Source of the DNA: Massilia terrae
Lineage (GTDB): Bacteria > Pseudomonadota > Gammaproteobacteria > Burkholderiales > Burkholderiaceae_D
DNA: 64,000 nucleotides
Direction: 5' to 3'
NCBI RefSeq assembly: GCF_024753145.1
Contig: NZ_JANUGU010000008.1
Coordinates: 212,196 to 276,195, forward strand
Below, one piece after another: positions 37,835-46,853 of the stretch. Made by a program: the position numbers and the translations under genes. The notes under the pieces were generated by a model, which did not search any database, was not told where the DNA came from, and was given only the letters and a program-made list of their open reading frames with translations. The stretch's first letter is position 1; each line of letters begins with the position of its first letter.

Positions 37835-39442
37835 TCAGCCTTCGCCCGGCTGGTCCAGCAGGCCCTTGGCCATCTTCATGCCCTCGACCATCGCCGCGAA
37901 CGCCGCCTTCCTGGCGGTATCGTCCGGCACCCGCAGCACGTAGGACGGGTGGTAGACCGTCACCACCCAGCGCCCCTCGTGGCGCAGGGCGTGGCCCATA
38001 TGCTCCTTGAGCGTGACGTGGCTGGTGCCGAGCACCGCCTTGAGCGCCGTGGTGCCGAGCGCGACGATCACCTGCGGCCTGACCTGGGCCAGTTCCTTCT
38101 CCAGCCAGTATTCGCAGGCCTCGATCTCGCGCTGGGCCGGCGTCTTGTGCAGGCGGCGCTTGCCGCGCGGCTCCCACTTGAAATGCTTGACGGCGTTGGT
38201 GACGTACAGCGTGCGGCGGTCGACGCCGGCCGCCTCGCACACCTTGTCGAGCAGGTTGCCGGCCGGGCCGACGAAGGGATGGCCGGCCAGGTCTTCCTGG
38301 TCGCCAGGCTGCTCGCCCACGAGCATGATCTTCGCGCGCCGCGGCCCTTCGCCGCCGACGGCCTGGGTCGCGTGCTGCCACAGCTCGCAGCGGCGGCAGT
38401 CTTCCAGCGTCGAGGGTTGCTGGCGCTCCGGCTGCGCGTCCTCGGGGGCGATCGGGATGGTGGCCCCGGGCTTGCGCGCCACCGCCTGGGCCTGGCCGGT
38501 GCGGCGCGCGCCGAGCGCGGCCTGGCTGAGCAGCTGCGGCACCAGCGCGCCTTCCGGCAGGCCTTTCCAGAAGCGGGCCGGGATGTGGCTGTACAGCAGC
38601 GGCGCGTTGACGCGCGCGGGATTGAAGATGCTGCGGTAATAGGTCAGCCACAGGGCCTCGCCGGTGTCGACCAGGTCGGCGGCGCTGTCGACCAGCGGGC
38701 CGCAGTTGTGCAAGGTGGCGCCGTCCCACAGCACGGAGGCGTCGGGCGTGGCGATCATCCAGCTGACCTTGCCCATGCGGCTGACGAAGTGCTGCGCCAC
38801 CTGCGGCAGCACGGCGTGGCGCGGTTCGAACCAGGCGACGAAGCGCGGTGGGCCGAGTTCGGCCGGGCGTTCGCGGAAGCGGATGTAGGCGTGCATATCG
38901 TGTTCCTCGCGGTGGACGGCCTTGACCATCGCGTGCAGCCGGGCGCCGTCCGGATCGGCCGCTGATTGCACCGCATGGTCGCCCTGCGCCCAGCGCCACA
39001 CGACCCGGTACAGGAAGGCCCAGCGGTCCGGCGCATTGAAGCAGGCCGCGGCCTGCAGCAGGTCCATCAGCGAGCGCGGCAACTGCAGCGAAAACGCGGG
39101 CGGCTGGCGCGGCTGCGCTGGCGGCTGCGGCGAATGCGACGGCGGCGGCGCCAGCTGGGCCTCCGACTGCTGCAGCGCCGACTGTGCCTGCTGCGCCTGT
39201 TGCGGCTGCTGCGGCTGCCGCGCCAACTGCGGCTGTGGCGCGGCGGGCGCTGGCATGCCCGCATCATGCGGTGACGCCGGCGCCGCTGGCGCACCCGAGA
39301 ACAGGTCGGCCGCCGGCGCGGCCCAGTGCACCGCTTCCGGCGGCACGCCCTGGCGCAGCAGTTCGCGCGCCGCTTCGCGCCAGGCGGCGAAGGTGTGGAC
39401 CGGCGGCGGCTGCGCGGCGCCGCCGGGCGCGGGCGCGTTCAT
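37835..39442 (-). CDS. UdgX-type uracil-DNA glycosylase/binding protein with DUF4130 N-terminus
   Basis: This 535-aa protein has a Pro/Ala/Gln-rich low-complexity stretch (about 15-110), a DUF4130-like domain (about 120-330) and a C-terminal uracil-DNA glycosylase domain. The last has GEQPGDQEDLAGHPFVG (about 376) and the loop KRRLHK with His432. In UdgX that His forms a covalent bond to the sugar of the excised uracil, so it marks UdgX rather than family 4 UDG. VTVYHPSYVLR is the second active-site piece. Start overlaps the radical SAM stop in ATGA, so the genes are coupled. A LexA box precedes the operon, so it is likely damage-induced. Confidence 0.88.
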   Translation of the reverse strand: MNAPAPGGAAQPPPVHTFAAWREAARELLRQGVPPEAVHWAAPAADLFSGAPAAPASPHDAGMPAPAAPQPQLARQPQQPQQAQQAQSALQQSEAQLAPPPSHSPQPPAQPRQPPAFSLQLPRSLMDLLQAAACFNAPDRWAFLYRVVWRWAQGDHAVQSAADPDGARLHAMVKAVHREEHDMHAYIRFRERPAELGPPRFVAWFEPRHAVLPQVAQHFVSRMGKVSWMIATPDASVLWDGATLHNCGPLVDSAADLVDTGEALWLTYYRSIFNPARVNAPLLYSHIPARFWKGLPEGALVPQLLSQAALGARRTGQAQAVARKPGATIPIAPEDAQPERQQPSTLEDCRRCELWQHATQAVGGEGPRRAKIMLVGEQPGDQEDLAGHPFVGPAGNLLDKVCEAAGVDRRTLYVTNAVKHFKWEPRGKRRLHKTPAQREIEACEYWLEKELAQVRPQVIVALGTTALKAVLGTSHVTLKEHMGHALRHEGRWVVTVYHPSYVLRVPDDTARKAAFAAMVEGMKMAKGLLDQPGEG

Positions 39443-40671
39443 GCGGCCTGCAGCTCCGGCCACAGGTCCAGCTGGCGCGGCGCATCGGCCAGGTGGCGGC
39501 GCAGCAGCTCGGACGGCGCCTCGGCCTGCGGCGGCCGGTAGTCGGCGGTGATGACGAAGGGCGCCAGCTTCCTCAGTCCGCATCGCAGGCGCGACAGATC
39601 TTCCCAGCGGATGCGGCGCAGGCGGCGCAGCTCCACCAGCCGCCTGGCATTCCTGATGCCGATGCCGGGCACGCGCGGCAGCAGCGCGGCGTCGGCCCGG
39701 TTCAGGTCGAGCGGGAACTGGGCGCGGTTGACCAGCGCCCACGCCAGCTTGGGATCGACGTCGAGCGCCAGGTTGCCGGGCTGCGGCATCAGCTCGCCGG
39801 CGCTGAAGCCGTAGCCGCGCAGCAGGAAGTCCGCCTGGTACAGCCGGTGCTCGCGCAGCAGCGGCGGCGGCGCCGACGGCACGCTGCCGGGACTGTGCGG
39901 GATCGGGCTGAAGGCCGAGTAGTACACGCGCTTGAGCTTGTAGCTGCCGTACAGCGTTTGCGCGGTGCCGAGGATGGTGTGGTCGTCGCTGGCATCGGCG
40001 CCGACGATCATCTGCGTGCTCTGGCCGGACGGCGCGAAGGCGGGCGCCTTCGGCTCGGCCTCGGCCTCGTCGCGCCGGCGGCGGATCGCGCCCATCGCCA
40101 GCTTGATGGTGCGCACGCTTTTTTCCGGCGCGAGGCGGGCCACGCTGTCCTGCGTCGGCAGCTCGATATTGACCGACAGCCGGTCCGCGTAGCGCCCGGC
40201 CTGCTCGATCAAGGCGGGGTCGGCGTCCGGGATGGTCTTGAGGTGGATGTAGCCGCGGAACTGGTGCACCTCGCGCAGGCGGCGCGCCACCGCGACCAGC
40301 TGTTCCATGGTGTAGTCGGCCGAGCGGATGATGCCGGAACTGAGGAACAGGCCGTCGATGTAATTGCGCAGGTAAAACTCATGCGTGAGGCGGACCACTT
40401 CGTCCACCGAAAAGCGGGCGCGCGGCACATTGGAGCTGCGCCGGTTGACGCAGTACTGGCAGTCGTAGATGCAGAAATTGGTCAGCAGGATCTTGAGCAG
40501 CGACACGCAGCGCCCGTCCGGCGTATAGCTGTGGCAGATGCCCATGCCATTGGTGGCGCCGATGCCGCCGACCGCGCCGGCCGAATCGCGCCGCGGCGCG
40601 CCGCTGCTGGCGCAGGAAGCATCGTACTTGGCCGCGTCCGCGAGGATTTCGAGCTTGTCGGTGAGGTTCAT
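39439..40671 (-). CDS. Radical SAM DNA repair/modification protein
   Basis: This 410-aa protein belongs to the radical SAM family that accompanies UdgX (putative DNA modification/repair radical SAM protein). The cluster ligands are C67, C71 and C74 (CIYDCQYC). A helix-hairpin-helix-like end (LLPRVPGIGIRNARRLVELR) suggests DNA binding. The reaction is unknown. The ATG at 40671 is used; an upstream open frame runs back through the LexA box and cannot be coding. LexA box and -10 lie 14-33 bp upstream. The next gene downstream is UdgX, overlapping by 4 bp. Confidence 0.9.
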   Translation of the reverse strand: MNLTDKLEILADAAKYDASCASSGAPRRDSAGAVGGIGATNGMGICHSYTPDGRCVSLLKILLTNFCIYDCQYCVNRRSSNVPRARFSVDEVVRLTHEFYLRNYIDGLFLSSGIIRSADYTMEQLVAVARRLREVHQFRGYIHLKTIPDADPALIEQAGRYADRLSVNIELPTQDSVARLAPEKSVRTIKLAMGAIRRRRDEAEAEPKAPAFAPSGQSTQMIVGADASDDHTILGTAQTLYGSYKLKRVYYSAFSPIPHSPGSVPSAPPPLLREHRLYQADFLLRGYGFSAGELMPQPGNLALDVDPKLAWALVNRAQFPLDLNRADAALLPRVPGIGIRNARRLVELRRLRRIRWEDLSRLRCGLRKLAPFVITADYRPPQAEAPSELLRRHLADAPRQLDLWPELQAA

Positions 40672-40684
40672 GATGCGGTAAATA

Positions 40685-40700
40685 CTGTATATGCGTACAG
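40685..40700 (-). promoter_or_regulatory. LexA (SOS) box before radical SAM-UdgX operon
   Basis: CTGTATATGCGTACAG is an exact CTGT-N8-ACAG site, and the extended flank TA/TA is also good. TATACT (complement of 40699-40704) overlaps it as a -10, in the same arrangement as before nadK-recN. It is 14 bp before the ATG. Confidence 0.82.
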
Positions 40701-40759
40701 TATATACCGGCGGTGGCGGCCCCGGCGCACGGCTGCGGCGCGCGCGCAACAGGGGACGG

Positions 40760-42358
40760 TCAGGCTTGCGGCAGCCCGGCCACGTGCTGGCGCACCTGCT
40801 CCAGCAGCGCCGGCTCCATGCGCGCTTCGACGCGCCGCAGGTAGCCGGCGGCGCCCGCTTCGCCGCCCTGGCTGGCGTTCTGCAGCCAGGCATAGGCGCG
40901 CACCAGGTCGCGCGGCGCGCCCTGGCCGGACGCATACATCACGCCGACGTTGAACTGGGCGCGGCCATGGCCCTGGCGCGCCGCGCACAGGTACCAGTGG
41001 TGGGCCTGCCGGTAGTCGCGTTCGATGCCGGCGCCGCCGCAGTCGTAGCGCAGCCCCAGCGCGAACTGGGCCAGCGCGTGGCCCTGGTCGGCGGCCTTGC
41101 GGTACCAGGCGACTGCTTCAGCCGGATCGGCGCGGCCGTCGTCGATGCGGTCGAGCAGCACGCCGACCATGTACTGGGCCGGCGCGTATTCCTGGGCGGC
41201 GGCGCGGCGGTACCAGTGCAGCGCAAGCGCCGCATCCTGCGCCACGCCCGTCCCGTGTTCGTAGCGCAGGCCGAGGTCGAACTGGGCGCGCAGGTAGCCC
41301 TGCTCGGCCGCCTTCGCGTACCACGCGATCGCCCCGGCCGGATCGGCCGGCATGCCGTGCCCGGCCTCGACCAGCTGCGCCAGGTGGTACTGTGCGCCCG
41401 GCAGGTGCTGGGCCGCGGCCTGGCGATACCAGTGCAGCGCCTGCGCGTAATCCTGGGCCACGCCCTGGCCATTTTCGTAGCGCAGGCCGAGCGCGTCCTG
41501 GGCGCCGGCGTGGCCCTGTTCGGCCGCCTTGCGGAACCAGGCCAGCGCCAGGGCCTCGTCGCGCGGCACGCCGTGGCCGCTGTCGTGGATCAGGGCCAGG
41601 TTGAACTGCGAGCTGGCGTGGCCTTGCTCGGCCGCGCGCTCGTACCAGCGCACCGCCTGCGCGCTGTCCTGCTCGACGTCGACGCCCTTGTCGTAACGGA
41701 GCGCGAGGTTGAACTGGGCCGGCGCATAACCCTGCTCGGCGGCCTTGCGGAACCAGCCGACCGCGGCCTGCGCATCGCGCGCCGCGCCCTGCCCGCTGTC
41801 GCAGCGCAGGGCGAGGCTGAACTGGGCCCGCGCGTGGCCCTGCTCGGCGGCGCGGCGGTACCAGTGCACGGCCTGCGCCAGGTCCTGCGCCACGCCCTTG
41901 CCGCCTTCGTACATCATGCCCAGGTTGTGCTGGGCGTTGGCGTCGCCCTGGGCGGCGGCCAGGTCGAACCATTGCAGCGCCTGCGCCGCGTCGGCCGCCA
42001 CGCCCAGGCCCTTGGCGTACATCCAGCCCAGGTTGTACTGGGCCGCCGCATAGCCCTGGCCGGCCGCGCAGCCGTACCAGTACAGGGCCTGCTGGCAGTC
42101 CTGGGCCACGCCCTGGCCCTTCTGGTACATCATGCCCAGGTTGTACTGGGCCTGCGGCAGGCCGGACGCCGCCGCCTGGCGGTACCACGACACCGCGCGC
42201 TCGAAGTCCTGCTCGACGCCCTGCCCGTTCACGTACATGAAGCCGAGCGTGTGCTGGGCGTTGGCGTTGCCGCCCTCGGCCAGCGCGCGCATGCGCAGGA
42301 ACTCGGCGCTCGGGCGGGCCGACGGGTGGTGCGGATGGAGGCTGACCGCTGCGACCAT
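40760..42358 (-). CDS. Sel1-repeat protein
   Basis: This 532-aa protein is built of about 13 Sel1-type repeats of 36 residues (AQ-x-LG-x-MY ... GV-x-QD ... AxxWYRKAAEQG), which fold as an alpha-solenoid that scaffolds protein complexes. It has no signal peptide or TM, so it is cytoplasmic. It follows the cyclic-di-GMP protein by 3 bp, so it probably belongs to the same three-gene operon and may assemble a complex with it. Repeats 5-12 lean to variant consensus such as FNLALRYD. The C-terminal 30 residues lie outside the repeats. Confidence 0.9.
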   Translation of the reverse strand: MVAAVSLHPHHPSARPSAEFLRMRALAEGGNANAQHTLGFMYVNGQGVEQDFERAVSWYRQAAASGLPQAQYNLGMMYQKGQGVAQDCQQALYWYGCAAGQGYAAAQYNLGWMYAKGLGVAADAAQALQWFDLAAAQGDANAQHNLGMMYEGGKGVAQDLAQAVHWYRRAAEQGHARAQFSLALRCDSGQGAARDAQAAVGWFRKAAEQGYAPAQFNLALRYDKGVDVEQDSAQAVRWYERAAEQGHASSQFNLALIHDSGHGVPRDEALALAWFRKAAEQGHAGAQDALGLRYENGQGVAQDYAQALHWYRQAAAQHLPGAQYHLAQLVEAGHGMPADPAGAIAWYAKAAEQGYLRAQFDLGLRYEHGTGVAQDAALALHWYRRAAAQEYAPAQYMVGVLLDRIDDGRADPAEAVAWYRKAADQGHALAQFALGLRYDCGGAGIERDYRQAHHWYLCAARQGHGRAQFNVGVMYASGQGAPRDLVRAYAWLQNASQGGEAGAAGYLRRVEARMEPALLEQVRQHVAGLPQA

Positions 42359-42361
42359 GGC

Positions 42362-44554
42362 TCAGGCCTGGATCGCGACCACGGCGCCGCCGACCTGCGC
42401 GCGCAGCGCGGCGATGAATTCGGCCAGCGGGATCGGCCGGTAGTACAGGTAGCCCTGCATCGTGGTGCAGCCGTTGGCCTGCAGGTAGCGCGCCTGCGGC
42501 TCGGTCTCGACCCCTTCCGCGATCAGGTTCATGCCCAGCCCGCGCGCGATCGAGATGATCGCCAGGATCACCGGATAGTGGCTCATCTCGTCATGGATCT
42601 CCTTGACGAAGGACTGGTCGATCTTGATCGCATGGATCGGGAAGCGGTGCAGGTAGGACAGCGACGAGTAGCCGGTGCCGAAGTCGTCGATCGCGACCGA
42701 GACCCCGAGCTGGCACAGCTTGTGCAGCTGGTCGATCGCGTGCTGCGGATTGCGGATGCAGATGTTCTCGGTGATCTCGACTTCGATCCGGCCCGGCGCG
42801 ATGCCGTGGCGCGCCAGCGCGCTGCGCATCTTCTCGAAGAAGTCGCCGCGGTCGAGGTATTGCGGCGACAGGTTGAGCGACAGCTTGACCGGCTGGCTGG
42901 TGGCCGCATCCCACTGGATCATGTCGCGGCACAGCGCGCCGATCATCCAGTCCGAGATCGGCAGCATCAGCCCGTTCTCCTCGGCGAACGGCAGGAAGGA
43001 ACTTGGGGTCAGCACGCCGCGCTGCGGGTGGTTCCAGCGCATCAGGCCTTCGACGCCGATGATGCGGCCGGTGACCACGTCGACCTGCGGCTGGTAGTAC
43101 ATCTCCAGCTCGTCGTGGTCGAGGGCCTGGCGCAGGCTGCGTTCCAGCTCGATCTTCTGGGTCGACACGTCCTGCATCGAGGCGTGGTAGAAGCTGTGGC
43201 CGTTCTTGCCGACCGCCTTGACCTGGTACATCGCGATGTCGGCGTGGCGCAGCAGCTCGTCGATGGTCTCGCCGTCGCCCGGATAGATCGCGATGCCGAT
43301 CGAGGCCGAGATGTGCACCTGGTGGCCATCGAGGTCGAAGGGCTGGTGCAGGCATTCGAGGAATTTGTCGGCCACCATGCAGGCGTCCCGGCGGTCGCGC
43401 AGCTCGGGCAGCACGATGGTGAATTCGTCGCCGCCCTGGCGCGCCAGCGTGTCGCCGCGGCGCAGGCATTCCTTCAGGCGCAGCGCGGCCTGCTGCAGCA
43501 GCTCGTCGCCCTTGACGTGGCCGAGCGTGTCGTTGACCAGCTTGAAGCGGTCGAGGTCGATGAACATCACGGCCAGCTCGCTGCCCTTGCGCTTGGCCTG
43601 GATCAGGGCCAGGCCGAGGCGGTCCTTGAACAGGATCCGGTTCGGCAGGTCGGTCAGGATGTCGTGGTAGGCCTGGTAGGAGATCAGCTCTTCGGCGCGC
43701 TTGCGGTCGGTGATGTCGCGCGCCACGCCGTAGGTGCCGAAGAACTCCAGCTTCTTCACGTCCTGCTCGGGCACGTGCATGCCGATCGAGTTGAGCGCGA
43801 TCGTCATCACGGTGTTGTTGAAGGTGCGCTCGTGGCCGTTGCCGGTGTTGCACTTCAGGCGCAGCTCGACGTTGCGCGAGGCGCGGTCGTCGGTGCGGCG
43901 CTCGTTGAACACATAGCGCGCGCGCTCCTGGTCTTCATCGTGCACCACCATCGAGTAGTGGCGTCCGATCAGCTCTTCGCGCGTGTAGCCCAGGAGCTGG
44001 GTGGCACGGTCATTGACGAAGGTGAAGCGGCCCTCGTGGTTGAGGGTGTAGATGATGTCGGGCGAGCTGTCGACCAGGTAGCGGTACAGCTTCTCGGAAT
44101 TCTCCAGCTGCTGCGCGATGCGCGCGTTCTCCACCTTCAGGCGGCGCTGGGCCAGCGCGTTGGCCACGGTCTTGAGCAGCTCTTCGCGGCTATAGGGCTT
44201 GCGCAGGTAGTCGTAGGCGCCGCGCTTGAGTGCGCCGATGGCGGCGTCGATGCCGACTTCGCCGCTCATCACGATCACGTCCGCATCGATGCCCTTGGCA
44301 TTGATGAAGTCCATGATCTCGTGGCCGCCGATGTCGGGCAGGCGCAGGTCGAGCAGCACCAGGTCGAAGTGCATGCGCGACAGGTGCGCCACGGCGTCGG
44401 CGCCGCAGCTGGCGGTGACCAGCTGGAAGCCGCGGTCCTTGAGCAGTTCGTACAGCGACGCCAGCAGGCGGGGCTCGTCGTCGACCAGCAGCAGGCGTGG
44501 CTGCATATCGGCGTCGAACGGGGCGGCGCTGGCGGGATTCTGGTCCATGTTCAT
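42362..44554 (-). CDS. Receiver-PAS-GGDEF-EAL cyclic-di-GMP protein
   Basis: This 730-aa protein has, in order: receiver (about 17-130, phosphoacceptor Asp69 in LVLLDLRLPD), PAS (about 150-275, with a PAC end), GGDEF (GGDEFTIVLPEL intact, with AMFIDLDRFKLVNDTLG), and EAL. The EAL motif reads EGL (VEGLMRWNHP); downstream DDFGTGYSSLSYL and the rest are normal. It is thus both a possible diguanylate cyclase and phosphodiesterase. The 2-bp gap after the HDOD kinase gene suggests that kinase phosphorylates this receiver. No TM segment. Confidence 0.92.
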   Translation of the reverse strand: MNMDQNPASAAPFDADMQPRLLLVDDEPRLLASLYELLKDRGFQLVTASCGADAVAHLSRMHFDLVLLDLRLPDIGGHEIMDFINAKGIDADVIVMSGEVGIDAAIGALKRGAYDYLRKPYSREELLKTVANALAQRRLKVENARIAQQLENSEKLYRYLVDSSPDIIYTLNHEGRFTFVNDRATQLLGYTREELIGRHYSMVVHDEDQERARYVFNERRTDDRASRNVELRLKCNTGNGHERTFNNTVMTIALNSIGMHVPEQDVKKLEFFGTYGVARDITDRKRAEELISYQAYHDILTDLPNRILFKDRLGLALIQAKRKGSELAVMFIDLDRFKLVNDTLGHVKGDELLQQAALRLKECLRRGDTLARQGGDEFTIVLPELRDRRDACMVADKFLECLHQPFDLDGHQVHISASIGIAIYPGDGETIDELLRHADIAMYQVKAVGKNGHSFYHASMQDVSTQKIELERSLRQALDHDELEMYYQPQVDVVTGRIIGVEGLMRWNHPQRGVLTPSSFLPFAEENGLMLPISDWMIGALCRDMIQWDAATSQPVKLSLNLSPQYLDRGDFFEKMRSALARHGIAPGRIEVEITENICIRNPQHAIDQLHKLCQLGVSVAIDDFGTGYSSLSYLHRFPIHAIKIDQSFVKEIHDEMSHYPVILAIISIARGLGMNLIAEGVETEPQARYLQANGCTTMQGYLYYRPIPLAEFIAALRAQVGGAVVAIQA

Positions 44555-44556
44555 TC

Positions 44557-46710
44557 TTATGCGGAGCCGAGCACGCGCGCCGGCAAGGCAGGCGTTGCGC
44601 CGGTGCTGCCGGCACTCGCGGCGGGCAGCAGGATTTCAAAGGCGGTGCCGGTGCTGCCGCTGCGGCAGGCGATATGGCCCTGCAGTTTCTTGACCAGGCT
44701 GTGCACGATCGACAGGCCCAGGCCGTGGTGGTCGCCGTCCTTGGTGCTCTTCACGGCCGCGAACAGGTTGGCCAGCACTTCGCGCGGCAGGCCGGGGCCG
44801 CTGTCGGCCACGGCCAGTTCGACGTACAGCTTGCGGTCGCGGTTGACCAGGCCGCGGCTGGTGATGTCGATCCGGCCGCCGTTGCCGGCCAGCGCCTCGA
44901 TCGCGTTCTTGACCAGGTTGACCAGCACCTGCTTGAGCATGTCGGCATCGCCTTCGATGCGGGCGTCGTCCTGCACCGCCAGCGTGACGTCGACGTTGGG
45001 CGGCAGGAAGCCGGTGGTGCGGAACAGGCGCACCACGTCGCTGGCGAGGCGCGCCACCGCCACGGATTCGGCGCCGGCGCCGGTCGGCTTGAGGTCGGGC
45101 AGGCTGTTGATCAGCTGGCCGACGCGGTCGATCTCCTCGTTCAGGATCGACATCTCGCCGCTCACCGGCTCCTGGCGCGCCAGCTTCTCGTCCAGCACCG
45201 ACAGGTAGTTCTTGATGATCGACAGCGGGTTGTTCACCTCGTGCACCACGCGGCGCGAGGCTTCGCGGTATTCCTCGGCCACCTGGGCCAGCTGGCGCCG
45301 CGCGTGGCCGCGCTCGGACAGCGCGTTTTCCAGCGCGCTGGCGGCCTGGCCGCCGAACGACTTCAGGAAGTGCTCGCGCTTGCGGATGGCGTTCACCTGC
45401 CAGGCCGGCAGGCCGCCGACCAGCACCCCGAGGCAGCGCGCGCCCGCCACCAGCGGCACGCACACCATGCTCTCGCTGCCCAGCATGCGCAGCAGCTGCT
45501 CTTCGGCCAGGCCGAGCGCCTGGTCGTCGCGCCGCACGAAGGCGGTCTGGCGCGCCAGCGCGCTGTGCGCCACCACCCCGCCGGTGGCCAGCGGGATCGA
45601 GAATTCGGACACCCGCTGGGCGCCGCCGGACGGCGCGCCGACCAGCGCCTGGCCGGTGGGATTCTCCAGCAGCACCAGCGCATTCTCGAAGTCGAACAGC
45701 ATGCGCGCCGAGCGCACCATCGATTCGAGCAGGCCGGACTCGCCCTGCTGGCGCGCGAAGGCCTGGCCGATCTCGGACACCAGCACCAGGTTGCGCATCT
45801 CTTCGGACAGGCGCTGCGCCACCGGGTCGAGCGGCGGCGCCGCCTGGGCCGGCGGACTCGGGATGTCGTCGGCGCCGGCCAGGTCGATGCCGAGGTGGTC
45901 GGCCGACTTGCCGACCTGGCGCTCGGTATTCAGGCGCAGTTCGTCGAGGTCGGCGCGCTCCAGCCCGCACAGGGCCGCCGCTTCCAGGATCGCCTCGGGA
46001 TTGTCGCCATGCGCCGCCACCAGGTGCGCCGCGCGCACGATGCGGATCAGGGGATGGGCAGCTTCCAGCCGCGCCGACGGTTCGTGGTGGTACAGCACCG
46101 AGTCGGCCAGGAAGGAATCCAGCTGCCAGCGCTCGATCAGCCAGGCGCCGGCTTCGGCGTGGGTGATCTCCAAGGTGCGCTGCTCCACCGCGCACAGGTC
46201 CTCGTCGTCACGCGCGGTGAAGTTGTAGGCGTATTCGCGCGGCGCGGTGGCCAGCAGCGCGAGGCGGCCGACGTTGTGCAGCAGGCCGGCCAGGTAGGCT
46301 TCCTCGAGCTGGGCATAGCCGGTGCGGCGCGCCAGCTCGCGCGCGAGCACCGCCGCCGTCAGCGAATTCTTCCAGAACGCGCGCAGGTCGGTGCTGCCGG
46401 AATGGGGGAAGTTGTTAAAGGTCTGGAATACCGACTCGCTGATCACCAGCGTCTTGATCATGTCGGTGCCGAGCGAGACCAGCGACTGCTCGAGGTTGGC
46501 GCTGCGGATGCCGCGGTGGTAGGCCGAGCTGTTGGCCACCGCCAACACCTTGCCGGTCATGCCTGCATCCTGCGCGATCAGGGCCGCCAGCTCCGGCATG
46601 CCCAGGTCGTCGGCCTGCAGATGCCCGATCAGCTTGATCAGGATCTGCGGCATGGCCGGCAGACGCGCGACCAGCAAGCGATTGCGGATGTCCTGTTCGG
46701 GTTGGTGCAT
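44557..46710 (-). CDS. HDOD-GAF-histidine kinase
   Basis: This 717-aa cytoplasmic protein has an N-terminal HDOD domain (about 10-210: MPQILIKLIGHLQ, LAVANSSAYHRG, GLLHNVGRLAL), a GAF-like sensing region (about 300-450), and a kinase core with VVHEVNNPLSIIK (His490) and HATPase LVNLVKNAIEAL and GLGLSIVHSLV. The combination links a metal-less HD-type domain to a two-component kinase. It is the first gene of an operon with the cyclic-di-GMP protein and the Sel1 protein. A promoter lies upstream at 46793-46822. Confidence 0.9.
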   Translation of the reverse strand: MHQPEQDIRNRLLVARLPAMPQILIKLIGHLQADDLGMPELAALIAQDAGMTGKVLAVANSSAYHRGIRSANLEQSLVSLGTDMIKTLVISESVFQTFNNFPHSGSTDLRAFWKNSLTAAVLARELARRTGYAQLEEAYLAGLLHNVGRLALLATAPREYAYNFTARDDEDLCAVEQRTLEITHAEAGAWLIERWQLDSFLADSVLYHHEPSARLEAAHPLIRIVRAAHLVAAHGDNPEAILEAAALCGLERADLDELRLNTERQVGKSADHLGIDLAGADDIPSPPAQAAPPLDPVAQRLSEEMRNLVLVSEIGQAFARQQGESGLLESMVRSARMLFDFENALVLLENPTGQALVGAPSGGAQRVSEFSIPLATGGVVAHSALARQTAFVRRDDQALGLAEEQLLRMLGSESMVCVPLVAGARCLGVLVGGLPAWQVNAIRKREHFLKSFGGQAASALENALSERGHARRQLAQVAEEYREASRRVVHEVNNPLSIIKNYLSVLDEKLARQEPVSGEMSILNEEIDRVGQLINSLPDLKPTGAGAESVAVARLASDVVRLFRTTGFLPPNVDVTLAVQDDARIEGDADMLKQVLVNLVKNAIEALAGNGGRIDITSRGLVNRDRKLYVELAVADSGPGLPREVLANLFAAVKSTKDGDHHGLGLSIVHSLVKKLQGHIACRSGSTGTAFEILLPAASAGSTGATPALPARVLGSA

Positions 46711-46792
46711 GTCTCGTGCCGGCAGCCTTGGGTGCGGGGTCTGGACGAGTGTTGCATCGTCTGTTTCCCCTTTGAAATACTTTATCTTAGCA

Positions 46793-46822
46793 TATATACA
46801 CCTGCTATAACTCTCTACACAA
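46793..46822 (-). promoter_or_regulatory. Sigma70-type promoter of HDOD kinase operon
   Basis: On the minus strand TTGTGT (complement of 46817-46822), 18 bp, TATATA (complement of 46793-46798), about 80 bp before the start of the HDOD-kinase gene, in an AT-rich stretch of the 143-bp gap. Confidence 0.5.
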
Positions 46823-46853
46823 CTTTAGTCTCGCGTGCGCCACGTTGTGTGGT

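Noticed and set aside
40691..45208. A 1505-codon open frame on the plus strand
   Set aside because: It runs opposite the Sel1, GGDEF-EAL and HDOD kinase genes, all with clear domains. Its composition (Leu/Val/Gly/Ala/Arg/His rich, no domain) is typical of antisense frames in GC-rich codons.
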